Source: Maratus speciosus
Taxonomy: Eukaryota > Arthropoda > Arachnida > Araneae > Salticidae
NCBI GenBank assembly: GCA_963932465.1
Contig: OZ010796.1
Span: forward strand, 80,299,292-80,363,291
Direction of reading: 5' to 3'
DNA: 64,000 nt
The notes beneath the pieces were generated by a model, which made no database searches, was not told the origin of the DNA, and saw nothing but the letters and a program-made list of their open reading frames with translations. The position numbers and the translations under genes were made by a program. Shown in pieces: positions 58,776 to 64,000 of the stretch; within the stretch, counting starts at the first letter, position 1, and every line of letters begins with the position of its first letter.

Positions 58776-58960
58776 TCGACAAAAGTAAGATAAATGAAAC
58801 CAAATTTAAAAAACAGAATATATATACACATTTACAAACACAAAAAGACAAGTACAAAACAAATCAAACACACAGGCAAACAAAAAACTTTTTGGATGGA
58901 CCAATATTTACCAAACTGAAAAAAAAAAGAAAAAAAAATTGTCAGTTCAATAAATTTTAG
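58776..58960 (+). CDS. candidate gene, terminal coding exon
   Basis: Acceptor TGTTTCTGTATATTTACAG ends at 58775. Entered in phase 1 (joining exon 3), the frame gives an Ile codon, then DKSKINETKFKKQNIY, a polar Lys/Thr/Gln-rich stretch, LDGPIFTKLKKKRKKN and a TAG at 58958-58960: 60 residues. The basic KLKKKRKK end looks like a nuclear localisation signal. AATAAA overlaps the stop (58949-58954), and another lies at about 59345. Composition is A-rich, so a chance open frame is possible; phase agreement with exon 3 argues for it. Confidence 0.4.
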
Positions 58961-58989
58961 TTCTAGGATATTGGAGAAATTGGGCTTAT

Positions 58990-59335
58990 CCTGTGTTGAA
59001 TTCTGTATGTTTGAGGTGAAAGATGAAGAATGTATAATACATGTTTACTATTGTGTAAACTTTGGTTGTGTATTTTATTGCAACAGATGTTAAAACCACA
59101 TTTCATTTAAAAATGCTATGACAGAATGTTATTAATACAAAGATTTATGTTGGGATTGAATTGAACACCGCATTTACGGGAAATTTCAAAATAACTTTTA
59201 GTAATCTTAATTTTTATATTGTTTAATTTAGTATAGCTCAGTGTGTTTGAAGTGAGAGATAAATAACGTAAAAAATATGTTTACTATTGTGTAAACTTTG
59301 GTTGTGCATTTTACTGAAACAGGTGTTAAAATATA
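58990..59335 (+). repeat. tandem duplication, about 235-bp spacing
   Basis: 58995-59100 and 59230-59335 share ATGTTTACTATTGTGTAAAC, TTTGGTTGTG-ATTTTA-TG and CAACAG-TGTTAAAA. If the gene model is right, this lies in the 3' UTR or just after it. Confidence 0.7.
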
Positions 59336-60857
59336 TGTATATAACAATAAAAAATTCTATAAATTATATTCTAATAAGAAAATTCATAAAATTCAAAGTA
59401 TCATCTAGATAGAACATACAAAAATGATTGTAATAGAATTTTCTAAAGGCCTTAGGCACAGAGGCAACATTTCTCTAAATATAAGTTACAAGAAAAGGGG
59501 ACTATATAATATATTATACAGCCCTTGCTAAACAAATACCATATGTGAAAGATGTACTTGATACTGTATACTTTTTGTAATTAGAAATATGTTTCTATCA
59601 TCAGCCGTTAAAGAGATAATCACCATTAAAATACTTTTTGGATCACCCAGTATAATTTAAGCATTTAAATTATTAATATAAGCACAAATTAAATATTTTT
59701 AATGTAAGCATTTCAGAATATCTGGTCCTTTAGGTTTTGAGGTTCCTTTAGGTTAGGCTCCTTTTCGGATATAAGTCCTTTAGGTTTTGATTTTTAATCA
59801 TATTTATGATATTATAGTAAATATTAGTATCCATATAAAGAAAATCAAGAAAAGATAATTTAATAAAATCATAACTACTCATCTACTAATCATTCTACTT
59901 TAAAAAATTTTAATTTGACTTATCATAAATTGACTTATCATTTCTTCCCACCTGTCTCCTTACATTAAAAAACAAAATGGCCATGTCATTTAGACATAAA
60001 ATGGTTGAGCCCACCCAACATATATATTTTTAAGTTGATGTCATTAGTTTAGTTCAGTGTTAACTGCACAACAGGTTAGGGAATAAAAAAGCACATATGC
60101 TTCCATTTATGTTTACATTTTTAAATAAAAACAAATTATTTTGTATTTCAAATTTTGTTGCATTAAACATAAAATTTACCTGATGCTAAATCTTACAGTT
60201 TGTTTTTAGTGGGTGTAAAAATCAACTGCATGTGCTTTCAATTAGTTAATCTTCAATTTTGTTATGTAAGATGGATGGGTTGGGGGGGGGGGACACCACT
60301 ATTGTCACTGAAAGATTATAAATAAAGGAACTCTGTTTTTGTAATTTAAAGCGGGAAATATGAAATTTTTGAAAGGGTTTTGTTCAATTTAGATGGAATT
60401 TAAAAACGAGAAAGAGTAATCATGCATCAAGCATATAATATTATGAAACGCATTCATAATCTATGTCCTGAAACTTTACCTTACTGCAATAAAATTTCAC
60501 AGATTAAGAAAGTGAAAGAAGTAAACATTTTAAAAAATATACAAAACATTTGAAAACCTACTTTCAGCTTTTTTTTTTTTTAACCTTATAGAATGTGAAA
60601 AATAATTGAATTGAAAGTATTTAAAAAAAAAAAAAAAAAAAAAAGTAATTCTTGCATTTTTATTTGATTGGTCCAAACATATCATGGATTGATTTTTTTT
60701 TTTTTTTTTAATTTTTACAAATTAATGGATTTTGGAGGTTACCCCATCCCCTGAAGATTTTCCATTAACTTTAAATTCTTGCAGCCTGTTTCATTGAAAA
60801 ATCAAAGTCTATAATAGTTTCTTATGACGTAAAATATCTTGTCAAATTTTTGCCATA
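59336..60857. other. AT-rich region, no gene identified
   Basis: Three spaced TCCTTTAGGTT motifs (59726, 59744, 59776), a G-run near 60282-60291, and A/T-runs at about 60625-60645 and 60692-60709. Confidence 0.45.
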
Positions 60858-62256
60858 TTAACCCTCTAATGCCCATGGTAGCATATCTGCTACCATATGT
60901 TCAGCTTTAATTTTCAGCATGAAATTTCATAAATAATGCATATTTTAAGTCATTACAATAAAAATTGGACCTTTATGTAATATTAGTTAAGAATTCTGAA
61001 TGCAAATGGAACACTAAATGAGAAAAAAAAATTAGTTTGAAACAACATGACTAACAAACAGGACAAAACTGCATTGACAGTGATATAGTTTTTGCTAAAA
61101 TTTTCAAATATTTTATTGAAATAAAACCAAAGACATATAATATATAGGTATAAAAAGAGTTACTTCTATTCTCTGTACAAAAAAGTTCAATATAAGTTGT
61201 TTTTTTAACAATAAACTGACAAGGGAACCACTTTTGGTGTTCCTCGCACCTAGCATTAAGACCTGGTGCATTTTAAAGCCTTATATTATGAAGTTTGAGA
61301 ATCGATAAAATTTTTCTGTTAAAATAATATTTCTTGATTATACAGCAGCATAACTTTCTGAAAATACAATTTTCGAGACCACTTATCGTACTATTAACAT
61401 TGAATTTTTTTAAAGAAAAGCATTTAAAAATAAAAATTAGTTAATAAGCATAAAATATTGAAAAAAGTTTGAAAATTCCTTCAAAAACCCACGAATTAGA
61501 TTTTGAAAAATTACAACTTTATATTCATATTTTTGGCGGGGAAACAGTTGACGTTTATTTTCAAAAGTAGAGCTTTCCGGCAACTCTAGTCAAATGTCAT
61601 AGCTGAATTTGTAATAGATAGAAATTGCAATGTCTGAACTATTTCGCCACAGTAATTTTTCTAAATTGTGTAAAAATATTAATTTACTTTATGATTACTT
61701 TTATTGAAGGACCGTTTAATACAGAAACATTACATTTTAAACATTCGAAACTTTATTTCATTCGATTTCAATAGCAAATAGCTTGCTTATTTTGTATTTC
61801 ACTAATAAATTGTTTTCAATGATCTTTGAAGCTTTTATAGAATTATATTTATTACTTATATATTTATCATCATAGAAAAAAATAAAAACCTAATATTTGT
61901 TTCTTATGCTATCAATTATTTTAAAAAAATCGCAATCTGATATAATTCTAGTAATATGTTCTGTACATTTTCTCTTTGGATAAAGTGGGCGGAAAAATTG
62001 TAGTGCTATATTTGGCGACTCAACTCACTTTTGGCATGAAATAAACAAATAAATATGTAATAATAAAAAATTAAAAGTATAAAAAAGTATATAACATATT
62101 ATTTTAACAGAGAAATTTTTTCGGTTCTGTAACTTTTATGTATAGGGCTACAAACGCACCAGGTTTCGATGCTAGGTGCGAGCAATACCAAAAGTGGTTC
62201 CCTTGTGAGTAATTAAAATCATGGTAGCAGATGTGCTACCACGGGCGTTAGTGATC
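60858..62256. mobile_element. TTAA-type element with long terminal repeats, host of a nested element
   Basis: Left end TTAACCCTCTAATGCCC followed by ATGGTAGCATATCTGCTACC; right end mirrors this (GGTAGCAGATGTGCTACC then ACGGGCGTTAGTGATC at about 62222-62256). About 35 bp pair with few mismatches. The right TTAA has decayed to GATC. Each terminus also contains its own small hairpin (GGTAGCA-ATCTGCTACC). Without the nested element at 61219-62207 it is about 410 bp. Confidence 0.6.
61219..62207. mobile_element. nested DNA element with about 58-bp terminal inverted repeats
   Basis: ACAAGGGAACCACTTTTGGT at 61219 and the same sequence read backwards from 62207. Pairing continues through CTCGCACCTAGCAT and ACCTGGTGC for about 58 bp with six to eight mismatches. 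About 990 bp, AT-rich interior, no transposase recognised, superfamily undetermined. Confidence 0.7.
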
Positions 62257-63059
62257 ATGAACCCATGATCATTTCTGCTACCTTATTATTTTCAAAAGAA
62301 ATTTGTACTTCTTAGTGTTAGCTTTGTACTTAAGATACTTGTTTTACTTTAATTCAGAAGCTTGTGTTAAATGGATCCAAAATAAATTACTTGAAATTTA
62401 TAATCTCCATAAGCAATAAAATTATTATTTTTTTTTTTTTTTACATTTTTGAACAAAATATTTCCTTCTTAATATATAAATAGAGAAATTTATAAAATAA
62501 ATCCAGAATTAATATTTTGAACTTTATATCTCTAAGTAGTCCTTTCACTAAAGTATATGACATTTAGTATGTTTGTACTATGGGGTATATATTGCAGTAG
62601 CTGATCCTGTGCAGATCAACTGAGCTGTAGTTTACCATATTTTGAATTAATTGCTGTGTTTATTGTGTGTTTTGAATTTTTGGCAACAATACATGGTAAA
62701 TCTTATAGGAAATAGCTGTTTTCTTGTTTTTTTATTAATTAAAAATGAACTATAGTTTATTTAGAATCCAGATTACTTTATTTGTCTCTGCAATATTTTA
62801 ACACGCCTGTTTGTAAAATTTCATGGTTCTAACTTCTACCTTTTCAGAAAGATAGACAGAGTTACAAAATTTTATTTTTATGTTTGTGAGATAAACAAAC
62901 CACTCATTGCCATCAGCAAAAAAATAAATTATTTTTTGCCGCTACATACTACATTAGTGTTCTATATATATAATTATACATAAAATCAATAAATTAAATG
63001 AAGTTTTTTTATTATTAGTATAGTGTAAAATTTAATAAATGATGAAAAAATTGGATATA
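62257..63059. other. AT-rich spacer
   Basis: A T-run near 62428-62442. No supported feature. Confidence 0.5.
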
Positions 63060-64000
63060 CAGTAAACTTCCAATTATCTACCACTCTATCAACCGCCACC
63101 TTTCTTTCCTATTTTTTTTTTTTAATCAGAAACAAACAACAAAAATTCAAATGCACAAAAACCCGAGTGAGACGACGCTGTTTTGAGTAAAATGCTTGTC
63201 TCACGTCAGGAACAACAGCTGGAAAATATTTCTGCGAATGAAATTACAGACTCGTTTATTGTGACTAGGATGATATTGGTTACGAAGAAGACAAAAGAAT
63301 GGCAAAATTATTAAAAATGTTTTAACTCCAGTGAAACCTGAAGCGGATGAATATGATAAATCGAGAAATTATCAACCAGGAGCACTCTAAATACATTTAT
63401 TGGTTTGTGATGCAAGAGGAAGCAGGTGCAACCCTAGTACTTTTATTATGTAGAATTCGTAATCTTGCTGCAGCAAAATCCCAAACAAAACACAAACAAA
63501 AATGTATAATGGATTACTTTGGATGAAAACAGGTATTATAAAATTCAGACATTCAGTCAAATTCAACATTTTCCAGATAAACAGATTTCTTATTATCAGT
63601 TACACTTTTTATAAAAGTACACAATGAATAAAAAAATTATTTTTATTGTTCCATTTTATAAATTAACATATTGAAATATAATTTTAGTAATGGTCTTGTA
63701 CTGTCTTTCGATCAGACTTGGATAAAATGTAAAACTGTCTGCAAACTCAAATAATTTCTTAAAAATTTTCTGCAGAAAAAAGCCACGCCCCTCCTAAGTC
63801 CTATATCACCGCTAACAGCAAAAGTGAAAAAGTCCTCTTTCCAATCCCTCACATTACGTTACATACTCTCACCCTCCCCACCCCCCCCCCCCTTTCAGTT
63901 TTCTGAATTAGACTTTATTGAAAGGAGGATAATGTTTACTAAGATATTAAAACCGAATTCCCCTTTCGAATGTAAAAAATCACTGCAAATCGTAGAGAAA
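63060..64000 (+). mobile_element. probable Tigger-like element, left end
   Basis: TA plus CAGTAAACTTCCAATTATCT (63058-63079) matches the pogo/Tigger terminal style (CAGTxxAxCTCxATTATC). 63160-63400 is less AT-rich with broken frames, possibly transposase remnants. The right terminus was not found and may lie outside the window. A C-run is at 63878-63893. Confidence 0.4.

Noticed and set aside
59720..59790. Telomere-like TTAGG repeats
   Set aside because: Only three irregularly spaced TTTAGG motifs, not a tandem TTAGG array.

Overview
This is an AT-rich, intron-and-repeat eukaryotic window with no bacterial-style genes. The copia-type retrotransposon, the many nested TTAA, TA and 8-bp-target DNA transposons, the fine-grained minisatellites and the widely spaced tiny exons suggest an arthropod. 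A chelicerate such as a spider is my guess, at low confidence, because no conserved host gene could be identified. Most of the 64 kb is transposon-derived or sequence in which I see nothing.

Layout. 0.3-1.4 kb is a decayed pogo/Tigger-like element. 2.2-4.8 kb is a cluster of nested and abutting TTAA-target MITEs plus minisatellites. 6.2-7.2 kb and 8.8-10.7 kb are two long foldback elements. 11.0-23.3 kb is a decayed inverted duplication about 12 kb across. Its arms carry exon-like blocks and are interrupted by later insertions, and its centre holds further elements, including a hAT-like one with a perfect 8-bp target duplication (18586-19220). 23.7-29 kb holds minisatellites and a hAT-like element. 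29.6-30.8 kb is another TA-target element. 34.6-35.7 kb is a hAT-like element with a 7/8 target duplication.

36.5-46.1 kb is the most structured part. A TA-flanked DNA element (36879-46118) was entered by a complete copia-type LTR retrotransposon (37928-45585, target duplication GTTAT, TG..CA LTRs, initiator-tRNA-Met anticodon-arm primer site). The retrotransposon has frameshifts and stops in gag-pol. Its 5' LTR alone then received about 870 bp made of one direct and one inverted copy of nearby sequence, which looks like a template-switch rearrangement.

47.9-59.0 kb contains the best candidate for a host gene: four short plus-strand exons with good splice sites and matching phases, about 110 residues in total, product unknown. 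Its introns contain a Tigger-like MITE, a near-perfect 301-bp palindrome inserted with a 12-bp target duplication, and a 2-kb inverted duplication in which one arm carries a TTAA MITE and the other arm preserves the empty site. 55.7-58.6 kb is a diverged tandem-repeat field, and 60.86-62.26 kb is one inverted-repeat element nested in another. The window ends inside another probable TA-target element.

No tRNA, rRNA, CRISPR or operon-like feature was seen. All alignments were made by eye, so arm ends and identities are approximate unless target duplications fix them.
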